A stretch of 64,000 nucleotides of DNA from Pseudomonas sp. PA15(2017). GTDB lineage: Bacteria; Pseudomonadota; Gammaproteobacteria; Pseudomonadales; Pseudomonadaceae. The stretch is from NCBI RefSeq assembly GCF_001945395.1, contig NZ_MSXV01000053.1, positions 1-64,000 on the forward strand, read 5' to 3'. Below, in pieces: positions 43,064-51,657 of the stretch. The first letter of the stretch is position 1; every line of letters starts with the position of its first letter. Below the pieces are notes generated by a model that was given only the letters and a program-made list of their open reading frames with translations, was not told where the DNA came from and ran no database searches. The translations under genes and the position numbers were made by a program.

Positions 43064-43678
43064 TTATGCACTGGCCTTGAGGAAGTCTTCGTAGGCTTCG
43101 GTCGCCTTGATGACGTTGTCCGCCAGCGTCTCGATCTCGAGCACCACGTTGGGCAGGATCGACGAGGCGCTGAGCGCACCGAACATGGTGTAGCAGGCCT
43201 GACCGTCCGGCAGGGTTTCGAGCCCCACGCAAGACAGCGGGAACAGCTTGTGGCTGCGCAGCACTTCCTGGTTGAAGGCAGCGGTGTCGCGCACGTCGCT
43301 GGCCGGCCAGAGCAGCGCCTCGACCACGATCTGATCACCGAACACGGCGATGAACAGCGGCAGATCGCCGTACTCCTTCATGGTCACGTGCAGACTGGCG
43401 TCGGCACCCTGGATCAGCTCGACCGCCGCGCGGCCATCGGCAAACGGCGCTGTCGCCGCCAGCGCGTCGAACAACGTTTGTGCAGTCCAAACCTGAGGCA
43501 TGCTCACCCCCTCCTCCATTGAAGCCAGCTCCGGCTGGGGCTGGCGCAGTTTCCTTTCGACCGCCGAGAGCCGTTGGGCATGCTCGGGCAGAATCCAGAC
43601 CTCCTTCTTCACCAGCCCCTGCTCGCGCAGCCGCTGACGGAAAAGACGCTGGTAGTGGGCAGATGATTTGTTTTCCAT
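43064..43678 (-). CDS. yjfI: YjfI-like protein, DUF2170 with basic N-terminal segment
   Basis: A 204-residue protein. Residues about 60-200 are the DUF2170 domain (VWTAQTLFDALAAT to IETLADNVIKATEAYEDF), a regular PspA-operon partner in proteobacteria. The first ~45 residues, YQRLFRQRLREQGLVKKEVW then ILPEHA, resemble the short DNA-binding segment of MazE-like/DUF3018 antitoxins (YRxRMRxxGLRPVQIWV). No good ribosome site precedes ATG 43678. It is the first gene of the operon and sits 18 bp from a palindrome pair, so an autoregulatory role is plausible. Confidence 0.75.
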   Translation of the reverse strand: MENKSSAHYQRLFRQRLREQGLVKKEVWILPEHAQRLSAVERKLRQPQPELASMEEGVSMPQVWTAQTLFDALAATAPFADGRAAVELIQGADASLHVTMKEYGDLPLFIAVFGDQIVVEALLWPASDVRDTAAFNQEVLRSHKLFPLSCVGLETLPDGQACYTMFGALSASSILPNVVLEIETLADNVIKATEAYEDFLKASA

Positions 43679-43695
43679 GAAATGCAGACTAGAAC

Positions 43696-43729
43696 ATCAC
43701 ATGTGATAACTCAATACATCACATGTGAT
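43696..43729. promoter_or_regulatory. Twin palindromic operators of the PspA/flotillin operon
   Basis: ATCACATGTGAT, a perfect 12-bp palindrome, occurs at 43696-43707 and again at 43718-43729, preceded by AC in both. The 22-bp centre-to-centre distance is about two helical turns, so two dimers would bind the same face. They lie 18-51 bp upstream of the first ATG of the operon. The regulator is not known. Confidence 0.65.
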
Positions 43730-43994
43730 TTATTCGGGAGGTGTGAGCGGGTTCAATCGCAAGGCGCAGGAAGCCTCTCGGGAGCGAATTCAGCCGAGCA
43801 ACTTTAGCCTAGAAACTAACGATAGTTCGCCAACTGCATCGCAGAGAACGTGAATGCGACCTGGGTGCGGCCCTGACCGGGCGTAAGCCGCATTGCCGAG
43901 CGGGACGGAACGGCTTTGGATAGACGCCATCAATGGGCCAGCCTTGGCAAAGCGCAACGAGCCGGTATGATGCGGCACTTTTTAGGAAAGCCGC

Positions 43995-44717
43995 ATGCCG
44001 TTTCGCAGCATCCTCGCCCTACTGTGCCTCACCCTCTGCACCTCCCTCCAAGCCGCTCCACCTCAGAGTTTCAGCCAGGCCAAAAAGATCGGCTGGACGC
44101 TCTACGAACGCCAGTCGGTGGAGTTCTATTGCGGCTGCAGTTTCAAGGGCAACCGCGTCGACCTGAAAAGCTGCGGCTACACGCCACGCAAGAATGCCAA
44201 CCGCGCAGCGCGCATCGAGTGGGAACACATCGTCCCGGCCTGGCAGATCGGCCATCAGCGCCAGTGCTGGCAGCATGGCGGGCGCAACAATTGCAGCAAG
44301 AACGACAGCGTATTCCGCCGCGCCGAGGCCGACCTGCACAACCTGGTGCCGGCGATTGGCGAGGTCAATGGCGACCGCAGCAACTACGACTTCGGCTGGC
44401 TACCACAGAAGCCGAGCCAGTATGGCGCCTGCCCTACGGTGGTCGACTTCAAGGCGCGCAAGGTGATGCCGCGCCAGCAGGTACGCGGCATGATCGCTCG
44501 CACCTATCTGTACATGAGCGACCGCTACCAGCTGCGCCTGTCGAAACAGAACCGCCAGCTATTCAACGCCTGGAACAAGACCTACCCCGCCGAGCAGTGG
44601 GAGCGCCAACGCAACCAACTGGTCGGCTGCGTGATGGGCTGGGGCAACCCCTATGTCGGCCAGTTGGACAAGCGACTTTGCCAGCAGGCGCCGGTGGCGG
44701 CGGCCAATCGGCGGTAG
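43995..44717 (+). CDS. endA: Endonuclease I, periplasmic
   Basis: A 240-residue secreted nuclease. Signal peptide: SILALLCLTLCTSLQAA. The catalytic core matches endonuclease I: CGYTPRKNANRAARIEWEHI followed by VPAWQIGHQ, EADLHNLVPAIGEVNGDRSN and a YGACPT segment. Cys residues are consistent with disulfides in the periplasm. These enzymes degrade double-stranded DNA. Confidence 0.95.
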   Translation: MPFRSILALLCLTLCTSLQAAPPQSFSQAKKIGWTLYERQSVEFYCGCSFKGNRVDLKSCGYTPRKNANRAARIEWEHIVPAWQIGHQRQCWQHGGRNNCSKNDSVFRRAEADLHNLVPAIGEVNGDRSNYDFGWLPQKPSQYGACPTVVDFKARKVMPRQQVRGMIARTYLYMSDRYQLRLSKQNRQLFNAWNKTYPAEQWERQRNQLVGCVMGWGNPYVGQLDKRLCQQAPVAAANRR

Positions 44718-45088
44718 ATCCCGACAGCGCACCCGCTGGAGCCGATCAGCATGTCGTAGCCGGCTTGGAGCCTGTTCAAAGCCTTATCTGCGCATGAAGC
44801 GGCAACTACAAGGCAGAAGCGGCCATTGATGAAGTACCTGTAGGAGCGGGCCATGCCCGCGATTTTTCGCGCGCATGGCGCGCTCCCACAATGGATCGGG
44901 GAAAGGCCGCTCCCGCCACTTAGCCGCCAAAGTCGCCGAAGCTGGGCTCAAAGATTATGAACAGGTTCTTAGAGCGAAGCGAAACCCGGGTGCAATCCAC
45001 GAAAGATCGCTCCGCGCCGAATAGAACCTGGGGATCGTTCCGCCCCACCCAGGCTACGACAACGCGCTGTGCAGCCAGCCTGAAAATA
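44718..45088. other. Spacer between endA and thrC
   Basis: Apart from the REP-like palindrome at 44843-44887, there is no recognised gene or clear signal. Minus-strand frames around 44651-45457 have arginine-rich shadow composition. Confidence 0.5.
44843..44887. repeat. REP-like palindrome
   Basis: GGAGCGGGCCATGCCCGCG (44843-44861) and CGCGCGCATGGCGCGCTCC (44869-44887) are inverted with two mismatches; the loop is short (ATTTTTC). It is of the same family as 56150-56199. Confidence 0.7.
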
Positions 45089-45121
45089 CAAAAGGCCGGC
45101 ACCTCTCGGTGACCGGCCTTT
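45089..45121 (-). terminator. thrC terminator
   Basis: AAAGGCCGG and CCGGCCTTT form the stem around CACCTCTCGGTGA; on the minus strand it is followed by a T-rich stretch (TTTTGTATTTTC). It lies 20 bp after the thrC stop. Confidence 0.8.
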
Positions 45122-45140
45122 CGCCTTGCAGCGTTGCCGC

Positions 45141-46550
45141 TTACAGCGGCTTGCCGCGATTGCCGTGCGCGGCGACGAACTGCTGCACGGTGGCCAAGTC
45201 GTTGGCCAACACGGTGCAGCGCTCTTCGCGCTCGAACAGATCGGCCAGGTGCGCCGGCAACGCTGGTGACAGATCCACGGCGGACTTCTCGATGGCTTCC
45301 GGAAACTTGACCGGATGAGCGGTGCCCAGTACCACCATTGGCACGGACAGACTGCGGCGGCACTCGCGGGCGGCACGTACACCGATGGCGGTATGCGGAT
45401 CGAGCAGCTCACCGGTGGCGGCATGAACTTCGGCGATGGTCTGGCAGGTCTGCTCATCGCTCACGGCGAGGGAATCGAACAACTTGCGCGCCTCGGTCCA
45501 GCGATCGTCTTCGACGGTGAAGCCGCCGGTCTGGCGGAATTCGGTCATCAGTGCGGCGATCGACGGGCCGTTGCGCCCGTGCAGGTCGAACAGCAGACGC
45601 TCGAAGTTCGACGAGACCATGATGTCCATCGACGGCGACAGGGTCGGGTACAGCTCGCCCTTGGCGTACTGATTGCCACTCATGAAGCGATGCAGGATAT
45701 CGTTGCGGTTGGTGGCGACGATCAGCTGACTGACCGGCAAACCCATGTTGCGGGCGAGATAGCCGGCGAAAATATCGCCGAAGTTGCCGGTCGGCACCGA
45801 GAAGGCCACCGAGCGCGCCGGGCCGCCGAGCTGCAGGGCCGCGTGGAAGTAGTAGACGATCTGGGCCATGATCCGCGCCCAGTTGATCGAGTTGACCGCC
45901 ACCAGGCGCGTGCCCTTGAGGAAACCCTGGTCGGCGAAGCTGGCCTTGACCATCTCCTGGCAGTCGTCGAAGTTGCCTTCGATGGCGACGTTATGGATGT
46001 TGTCGCCGAGAATGGTGGTCATCTGCCGGCGCTGCACCTCGGACACACGGTTGTGCGGGTGCATGATGAAGATATCGACGTTATCGCAAGCCTTGCAGCC
46101 CTCGATGGCGGCCGAGCCGGTGTCACCACTGGTGGCGCCCATGATCACCACGCGCTCGTTGCGCTTGGCCAGCACGTAGTCGAGCAGGCGACCGAGCAGC
46201 TGCAGGGCGAAATCCTTGAACGCCAGGGTCGGCCCATGGAACAGCTCGAGCACCCACTCGTTGCCGTTCAGCTGACGCAGCGGCGCCACGGCCGAGTGCT
46301 CGAACACGCCATAGGTGTCTTCGAGAATCTTCTTGAAATCGGCATCCGGGATGCTACCGGTCACGAACGGACGCATCACCCGGAAGGCCAACTCGTGGTA
46401 CGGCAGGCCCGCCCAGGAGGCGATTTCTTCCTGGCTGAAGCGTGGCAGGTTTTCCGGCACGTACAAGCCGCCATCGGTGGCCAGACCGGCCAGCAGGACG
46501 TCTTCGAAATTCAGGGCCGGTGCCTGGCCGCGAGTGCTGATATAGCGCAT
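45141..46550 (-). CDS. thrC: Threonine synthase
   Basis: A 469-residue PLP enzyme making threonine from O-phosphohomoserine. The PLP Lys is K112 in HGPTLAFKDFALQLLG; the phosphate-binding loop is GATSGDTGSAAIEG, followed by HPHNRVSEVQRRQMTT. It follows hom on the same strand with a ~90-bp gap. A small hairpin (46555-46571) lies just before the ATG. Confidence 0.95.
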   Translation of the reverse strand: MRYISTRGQAPALNFEDVLLAGLATDGGLYVPENLPRFSQEEIASWAGLPYHELAFRVMRPFVTGSIPDADFKKILEDTYGVFEHSAVAPLRQLNGNEWVLELFHGPTLAFKDFALQLLGRLLDYVLAKRNERVVIMGATSGDTGSAAIEGCKACDNVDIFIMHPHNRVSEVQRRQMTTILGDNIHNVAIEGNFDDCQEMVKASFADQGFLKGTRLVAVNSINWARIMAQIVYYFHAALQLGGPARSVAFSVPTGNFGDIFAGYLARNMGLPVSQLIVATNRNDILHRFMSGNQYAKGELYPTLSPSMDIMVSSNFERLLFDLHGRNGPSIAALMTEFRQTGGFTVEDDRWTEARKLFDSLAVSDEQTCQTIAEVHAATGELLDPHTAIGVRAARECRRSLSVPMVVLGTAHPVKFPEAIEKSAVDLSPALPAHLADLFEREERCTVLANDLATVQQFVAAHGNRGKPL

Positions 46551-46554
46551 TGAT

Positions 46555-46571
46555 CAAAACCTTCGGTTTTG
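46555..46571 (-). promoter_or_regulatory. Hairpin overlapping the thrC ribosome-binding region
   Basis: CAAAACC (46555-46561) pairs with GGTTTTG (46565-46571) across a TTC loop. On the minus strand GAAGG, the Shine-Dalgarno-like sequence of thrC, lies in this hairpin only a few bases from the ATG, so initiation could depend on opening it. Confidence 0.35.
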
Positions 46572-46573
46572 GC

Positions 46574-46635
46574 CTCAGGCCTCAGGCTTCAGGCCTCAGG
46601 CTTTTTCGCCTGCAGCCTTCGCCTGCCGCCTGCCG
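46574..46635. repeat. Heptanucleotide tandem repeats between hom and thrC
   Basis: Four 7-bp units CTCAGGC, CTCAGGC, TTCAGGC, CTCAGGC (46574-46601) are followed by a T run and three GCCTGC units (about 46608-46628). The number of units may vary between strains. Confidence 0.7.
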
Positions 46636-46641
46636 CCCGGG

Positions 46642-47946
46642 TTAATTCAGTTGTTCGACGCGGATGCGCACCACGTTGCCGACGACGTCGGCCAGCGCTT
46701 CCAGGGCAGAAATGGCGTCGTTCATGCGCTGCTCGGCAACGCGATGAGTAACCAGGATCATCGGTACCAGGCCGTCCTGCTCCTCGACTTCCTTCTGCAT
46801 GATCGATTCGATGTTGATGCCGCGCCCCGACAGAATGCTCGCCACCTGGGCCAGCACGCCCGGGCGATCCTTGGCCTGGATGCGCAGGTAATAGGCGCTT
46901 TCGCAGGCGGTGATCGGCAGGATCGGGTGGTCGGACAGCGAATCCGGCTGGAAGGCCAGGTGCGGCACGCGGTTGGTCGGATCGGTGGTTAGCGCACGCA
47001 CCACGTCGACCAGGTCGGCCACCACGGCCGAGGCGGTCGCTTCCATGCCCGCGCCAGCACCATAGAACAGGGTGCTGCCGGCGGCGTCACCATTGACCAT
47101 CACGGCGTTCATCACGCCATTGACGTTGGCGATCAGGCGGTCGGCCGGAATCAGCGTCGGGTGCACACGCAGTTCGATGCCGGTATCGGTACGCCGTGCC
47201 ACACCCAGGTGCTTGATGCGGTAGCCCAGTGCCTCGGCGTAGTTCACGTCGGAGGTGGTCAGCTTGGTGATGCCTTCGGTATAGGCCTTGTCGAACTGCA
47301 GCGGAATGCCGAAGGCGATGGACGCCAGAATGGTCAGCTTGTGGGCCGCGTCGATGCCTTCGACGTCGAAGGTGGGATCGGCCTCGGCGTAACCCAGGGC
47401 CTGGGCCTCGGCCAGCACGTCTTCGAAGGTGCGAGCCTTCTCGCGCATCTCGCTGAGGATGAAGTTGCCGGTGCCGTTGATGATACCGGCCAGCCAATTG
47501 ATACGATTGGCCGACAGGCCTTCGCGGATCGCCTTGATCACCGGGATGCCACCAGCCACCGCCGCCTCGAACGCGACGATCACGCCCTTCTCGCGGGCGC
47601 GCGCGAAGATCTCGTTGCCATGCACGGCGATCAGCGCCTTGTTGGCGGTGACCACATGCTTGCCGTTGTCGATGGCCTTGAGGACCAGTTCACGGGCAAC
47701 GCTGTAGCCGCCGATGAGTTCCACGACGATATCGATCTCGGGGTTGCAGGCCACCGCGAAGACATCGTCGGTCATGGTAATGCCGGTCGACTGGTACTGG
47801 GGCTTGGGTGTGCGGGTGGCGATCTGCGCCACCTCGATGCCACGCCCGGCACGACGCGCGATTTCCTCGGCGTTGCGCTTGAGCACATTCACGGTACCGC
47901 CACCGACGGTACCCAGCCCACAGATGCCTACTTTGACCGGATTCAC
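46642..47946 (-). CDS. hom: Homoserine dehydrogenase
   Basis: A 434-residue enzyme reducing aspartate semialdehyde to homoserine. NAD(P)-binding motif VGICGLGTVGGGTVNVLKRN; catalytic region NWLAGIINGTGNFILSEM; C-terminal ACT domain starts near YYLRIQAKDRPGVLAQVASI, typical of threonine-inhibited forms. The GTG at 47946 is preferred (GGGAG ahead, usual length); an upstream frame to 48015 lacks family sequence. Confidence 0.95.
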   Translation of the reverse strand: MNPVKVGICGLGTVGGGTVNVLKRNAEEIARRAGRGIEVAQIATRTPKPQYQSTGITMTDDVFAVACNPEIDIVVELIGGYSVARELVLKAIDNGKHVVTANKALIAVHGNEIFARAREKGVIVAFEAAVAGGIPVIKAIREGLSANRINWLAGIINGTGNFILSEMREKARTFEDVLAEAQALGYAEADPTFDVEGIDAAHKLTILASIAFGIPLQFDKAYTEGITKLTTSDVNYAEALGYRIKHLGVARRTDTGIELRVHPTLIPADRLIANVNGVMNAVMVNGDAAGSTLFYGAGAGMEATASAVVADLVDVVRALTTDPTNRVPHLAFQPDSLSDHPILPITACESAYYLRIQAKDRPGVLAQVASILSGRGINIESIMQKEVEEQDGLVPMILVTHRVAEQRMNDAISALEALADVVGNVVRIRVEQLN

Positions 47947-48050
47947 ACTAGACTCCCAACTGCACTGCATAAAACGGCCGACGCGGGCGCCAGCCGTGGA
48001 AAAAGAGCCGCACATTACGAAGCGGCTGTCTGATAGTCAATCGAGCCGGA

Positions 48051-48776
48051 TCACTTGGCTTCCAGCGCCAACTTCGCCAGCTGCGCGGCAGGCTGGTAAC
48101 CGGGGATCATCTTGCCGTTTTCAAGAATGATCGCCGGCGTGCCGTTGACGCCGATCATCTGCCCCAGCTGGTACTGCTGGGCGACCGGGTTGTCGCAGGT
48201 GGCTGCGGGTACCGACTCGCGCGATTTGGCCTTGTTCATGGCCGCCTGGCGATCCTTGGCACACCACACGCTGGCCAGATCCTTGGCACCTTTGCTGCCC
48301 AGGCCCTGGCGCGGGAAGGCCAGGTAGCGCACTTCGACGCCCAGCTTGTTCAGTTCGCCCACTTCGCTGTGCAGCTTCTGGCAGTAGCCGCAATCGGTAT
48401 CGGTGAACACGGTGATGTGCGTCTTCGGCTCTTTCGGCGCGAAGACCACCATGTCCTTGGCGGGAATGCCGTTGATCTGCTTGGCGATGGCCTTGCTTTC
48501 TTCCGCTTCGGTCAGGTTGATGGCCTGGCCATCCTTGAACTGGAACAGGTAGCCCTGCATCACGAACTGCCCGTCGGCGCTGGCATACAGCTGGCGACCA
48601 CCCTTGAGCTGCACCTGGTAAACGCCAGGCATCGGGCTCTCGGCAACGGCCTCGATCGGCAGATCGGGCTGGATGGAAAGCAGGTTCTTGCGGATCGCCT
48701 GATCCGGGTCGGCGGCATGGCCGAGGGTGCTGACCAGGCCGAGAGCCATGGCCGCGACGATGCGGGTCACACGCAT
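48051..48776 (-). CDS. dsbC: Thiol:disulfide interchange protein DsbC
   Basis: A 241-residue periplasmic disulfide isomerase. Signal peptide MRVTRIVAAMALGLVSTLGH with cleavage after AHA-like residues; N-terminal dimerisation domain, then thioredoxin fold with active site TDTDCGYCQKLH and cis-Pro GTPAI. A second Cys pair (VWCAKD / ATCDNP) is the structural one. ATG 48776 follows AGGAG. It lies immediately upstream of hom in transcription order and downstream of xerD, as in other pseudomonads. Confidence 0.95.
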   Translation of the reverse strand: MRVTRIVAAMALGLVSTLGHAADPDQAIRKNLLSIQPDLPIEAVAESPMPGVYQVQLKGGRQLYASADGQFVMQGYLFQFKDGQAINLTEAEESKAIAKQINGIPAKDMVVFAPKEPKTHITVFTDTDCGYCQKLHSEVGELNKLGVEVRYLAFPRQGLGSKGAKDLASVWCAKDRQAAMNKAKSRESVPAATCDNPVAQQYQLGQMIGVNGTPAIILENGKMIPGYQPAAQLAKLALEAK

Positions 48777-48884
48777 GAATACTCCTATCGAGCGACGGGG
48801 TGACAGAGAAAGAGCAGAGCCTACCATAACCAGGGCCCCAGGCTGCGGGCAGCAGACGCAAAGCGCGAACTGGCGACAACCGAT

Positions 48885-49781
48885 TCAGCCACGCGGATGG
48901 TGCTGGGCATGCAATGCCTGCAAGCGGGCGCGGGCGATATGGGTGTAGATCTGCGTGGTGGACAGATCACTGTGACCCAGCAGCATCTGCACGACGCGCA
49001 AATCCGCGCCGTGATTGAGCAAATGGGTCGCGAACGCATGGCGCAGGGTGTGCGGCGACAGCGACTTGCTGATGCCCGCCACCTGGGCCTGATGCTTGAT
49101 GCGGTGCCAGAAGGTTTGCCGGGTCATCTGCTCACCACGCAGGCTGGGGAACAGCACGTCCGCGGGGCGACCAGCCAGCAGCGCAGGCCGCGCCTCGCGA
49201 CAATAGCGCTCGACCCAACCGATGGCTTCCTCACCCATGGGCACCAGGCGCTCCTTGCTGCCCTTGCCGAACACCCGCAGCACGCCCTGGCGCAGATTGA
49301 CCTGCTCGAGGGTCAGCCCGACTAGCTCACTGACCCGCAACCCGCAGGCGTACAACACCTCGAGCATGGCGCGATCACGCAGGCCGATGGGATCGTCCAG
49401 ATCCGGCGCGGCCAGCAGCGCTTCGACATCCGCCTCGGACAACGACTTGGGCAGCGGCCGTCCAAGCTGGGGCATGTCGACCTGCAGGGTAGGATCGGCA
49501 TCGATGATTCCTTCGCGCAGCAGGAAGCGGTAGAAACCGCGCATGCCGGAGATCAGCCGCGCCGTGGAGCGCGCCTTGTAGCCCTCGTTCATGCGCCAGG
49601 CCAGGTGATCGAGCAGCACCTCGCGCCCCACCGCTTGCAGCTCCACGCCACGGGCCTGCAGCCAGCCGTTGAGCAGCGCCAGATCGCTGCGATAGGCCGA
49701 CTGGGTATGGGCGGACAGGCCCTTTTCCAGCCACAAAGCCTCGATGAAACGCTCGATCAATGGATGGTCGACAGCGGCCAT
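48885..49781 (-). CDS. xerD: Tyrosine recombinase XerD
   Basis: A 298-residue site-specific recombinase that with XerC resolves chromosome dimers at dif. The SAM-like N-terminal domain includes LSAHTQSAYRSDL. Catalytic residues: YACGLRVSELVGL (Arg), SPHTLRHAFATHLL (His/Arg), LGHSDLSTTQIYTHI (His and nucleophile Tyr). Length is standard. Confidence 0.95.
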   Translation of the reverse strand: MAAVDHPLIERFIEALWLEKGLSAHTQSAYRSDLALLNGWLQARGVELQAVGREVLLDHLAWRMNEGYKARSTARLISGMRGFYRFLLREGIIDADPTLQVDMPQLGRPLPKSLSEADVEALLAAPDLDDPIGLRDRAMLEVLYACGLRVSELVGLTLEQVNLRQGVLRVFGKGSKERLVPMGEEAIGWVERYCREARPALLAGRPADVLFPSLRGEQMTRQTFWHRIKHQAQVAGISKSLSPHTLRHAFATHLLNHGADLRVVQMLLGHSDLSTTQIYTHIARARLQALHAQHHPRG

Positions 49782-49922
49782 GGGGTCAGATCTGCACTAC
49801 GCAAAAAATTCATTATCAACACATTCGAAAGCAGACACTGCACTGCTTTTCTGGAAGCGGGCCATGCCCGCCCCCACAGGTGGCTTGCGAAACGGCTGCC
49901 AGCCCACCACACGTCAGAAACG
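49782..49922. repeat. Spacer with half REP sequence
   Basis: GAAGCGGGCCATGCCCGCCC at about 49854-49873 resembles one arm of the REP-like palindromes seen at 44843 and 56150. Nothing else is recognised. Confidence 0.45.
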
Positions 49923-49948
49923 AAAAAAGCAGCCGAGGCTGCTTTTTT
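49923..49948. terminator. Bidirectional terminator after rplS
   Basis: AAAAAAGCAGCC, then GA, then GGCTGCTTTTTT: a perfect palindrome with A and T tracts, 16 bp after the rplS stop (minus strand). Confidence 0.85.
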
Positions 49949-49964
49949 CGTGGGGAAAACTGGA

Positions 49965-50315
49965 TTAAACCAGTTTTTCCTTGATGCGTGCTGCCTTGCC
50001 GGACAGGTCGCGGAGGTAGTACAGCTTGGCCTTGCGAACGTCACCACGACGCTTGACTGCCAGGCTGTCGACCAGCGGGCTGTAGGTCTGGAAAGTACGC
50101 TCAACGCCTACGCCGCTGGAGATCTTGCGCACGGTGAAGGCGCTGTTCAGACCACGGTTACGCTTGGCGATTACCACACCTTCGAACGCCTGCAGACGCT
50201 GACGGTCACCTTCCTTCACTTTCACCTGAACGACTACGGTGTCGCCCGGGGCAAAGGTCGGGATCTCTTTGCTCATCTGCTCAGCTTCGATTTGCTGAAT
50301 GATTTTGTTGGTCAT
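49965..50315 (-). CDS. rplS: 50S ribosomal protein L19
   Basis: A 116-residue ribosomal protein located at the 30S-50S interface. FAPGDTVVVQVKVKEGDRQR and the following LQAFEGVVIAKRNRGLNSAF are diagnostic. It is the last gene of rpsP-rimM-trmD-rplS, with a 40-bp gap after trmD and a strong terminator behind it. Confidence 0.98.
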   Translation of the reverse strand: MTNKIIQQIEAEQMSKEIPTFAPGDTVVVQVKVKEGDRQRLQAFEGVVIAKRNRGLNSAFTVRKISSGVGVERTFQTYSPLVDSLAVKRRGDVRKAKLYYLRDLSGKAARIKEKLV

Positions 50316-50355
50316 GCTGCGCTCCTAAGACGGGCCGTCAGGCCGGCCATCGATA

Positions 50356-51108
50356 TTAGTTATCGTCCCGCTGGCGGATGTATTCCTCCAGCAGCTTCTT
50401 CTCTTCTCCAGAAAGCGAGCGGCTATCCAGAAGATCGACACGGCGTTCCCAGGTGCGCCCCAGGGACTGCTGCAAACGCCAGCGCCGGATGTGTTCGTGG
50501 TTGCCGCCAAGCAGCACCTCCGGAACACGCTTATCCGCATACACCTCCGGACGGGTGTAGTGCGGGCAGTCGAGCAAGCCATCCGTGAAGGAGTCTTCCT
50601 CGGCCGAATCTGCATGACCCAATGCACCAGGCAAAAGGCGCGTTACCGCATCGATCAGCACCATGGCTGGCAGCTCACCGCCAGACAGGACGTAGTCGCC
50701 GATCGACCATTCCTCGTCGACGTGCGTTTCGATGAAACGCTCGTCGACGCCTTCGTAGCGGCCGGCGATGAGGATCAAACGCTCCTCCTTCGCCAGCTCG
50801 CGTACCGCCGCCTGCGTCAGCGGGCGGCCCTGCGGCGACAGGTAGATCACCTTCGCCGCAACGTCGCTGGCCTGCCTGGCATCGGCCAGGGCATCTTCCA
50901 GCGGCTTGATCTTCATCACCATGCCGGGACCACCACCGAAGGGGCGGTCGTCAACGGTGTGATGACGATCCGTGGTGTAGCTGCGTGGGTTCCAGCAGGT
51001 CAGCTGCAACAGCTCCTGCCTCACCGCACGACTGGTGATGCCGTAATCGCCGATGGCGGCGAACATCTCCGGGAACAGCGTAATGACATCGACGCGCAGG
51101 CTCGCCAT
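50356..51108 (-). CDS. trmD: tRNA (guanine-N1)-methyltransferase TrmD
   Basis: A 250-residue SPOUT methyltransferase forming m1G37 in tRNAs. Features: LRVDVITLFPEMFAAI at the start, DDRPFGGGPGMVMKIKPLED, then YEGVDERFIE and SIGDYVLSGGELPAMVLIDA, the knotted AdoMet site. The ATG at 51108 lies 4 bp after the rimM stop; a longer frame overlaps rimM and is rejected. Confidence 0.97.
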   Translation of the reverse strand: MASLRVDVITLFPEMFAAIGDYGITSRAVRQELLQLTCWNPRSYTTDRHHTVDDRPFGGGPGMVMKIKPLEDALADARQASDVAAKVIYLSPQGRPLTQAAVRELAKEERLILIAGRYEGVDERFIETHVDEEWSIGDYVLSGGELPAMVLIDAVTRLLPGALGHADSAEEDSFTDGLLDCPHYTRPEVYADKRVPEVLLGGNHEHIRRWRLQQSLGRTWERRVDLLDSRSLSGEEKKLLEEYIRQRDDN

Positions 51109-51112
51109 GGCG

Positions 51113-51649
51113 TCAGAAATCCGCATCCCAATCGACCCGCATCTCGCCAGCCTCGAGACTGATCGACAACACGCACTGCTGCGTATAAGGCAACAGACGC
51201 TCACGATCATCGAGGCTGTCAGCGCAGGGCTTGACCACCATCACGTCATTGGCACCGGTCTCAAACAGATGATCGATCTTGCCGAGCAGTTGCCCTGCCT
51301 GATCGATGACCTTCAGACCTTCCAGCTGATACCAGTAGAACTCGCCGTCATCGAGCTCCGGCAGTTGGCTGCGAGGAACGCAGATCTCGAAGCCCGCGTA
51401 GGTACGCGCCACTTCACGATCATCGAGCCCTTTCAGCCTGGCGACCAGAACCTTGCCCTGCAAGCGTCCACCAGCCAGTTCAACCTGTTTCACCTCACCG
51501 TCGCGCCGTAGCGTCCAGCGAGGGTAATCGAGCACGTTATCCAGCGGATCGGTAAAGGAGTACACCTTTATCTCACCCTTGACGCCATGCACCGAAACGA
51601 TCTTGCCAAGAACCAGAAGATCCTCGGCGGGGGCCGGCGTCGTGCTCAT
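51113..51649 (-). CDS. rimM: Ribosome maturation factor RimM
   Basis: A 178-residue 30S maturation factor. VLGKIVSVHGVKGEIKVYSF starts the RimM N-terminal beta-barrel, and EFYWYQLEGLKVIDQAGQLL starts the PRC-barrel domain. It lies between rpsP (8-bp gap) and trmD (4-bp gap). Confidence 0.97.
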   Translation of the reverse strand: MSTTPAPAEDLLVLGKIVSVHGVKGEIKVYSFTDPLDNVLDYPRWTLRRDGEVKQVELAGGRLQGKVLVARLKGLDDREVARTYAGFEICVPRSQLPELDDGEFYWYQLEGLKVIDQAGQLLGKIDHLFETGANDVMVVKPCADSLDDRERLLPYTQQCVLSISLEAGEMRVDWDADF

Positions 51650-51657
51650 AGAAGTGC

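Noticed and set aside
43696..43729. CRP/Vfr sites upstream of the PspA operon
   Set aside because: The half-sites are inverted relative to the CRP consensus (TCACATGTGA rather than TGTGA-N6-TCACA), and the facing pair has a 12-base spacer.
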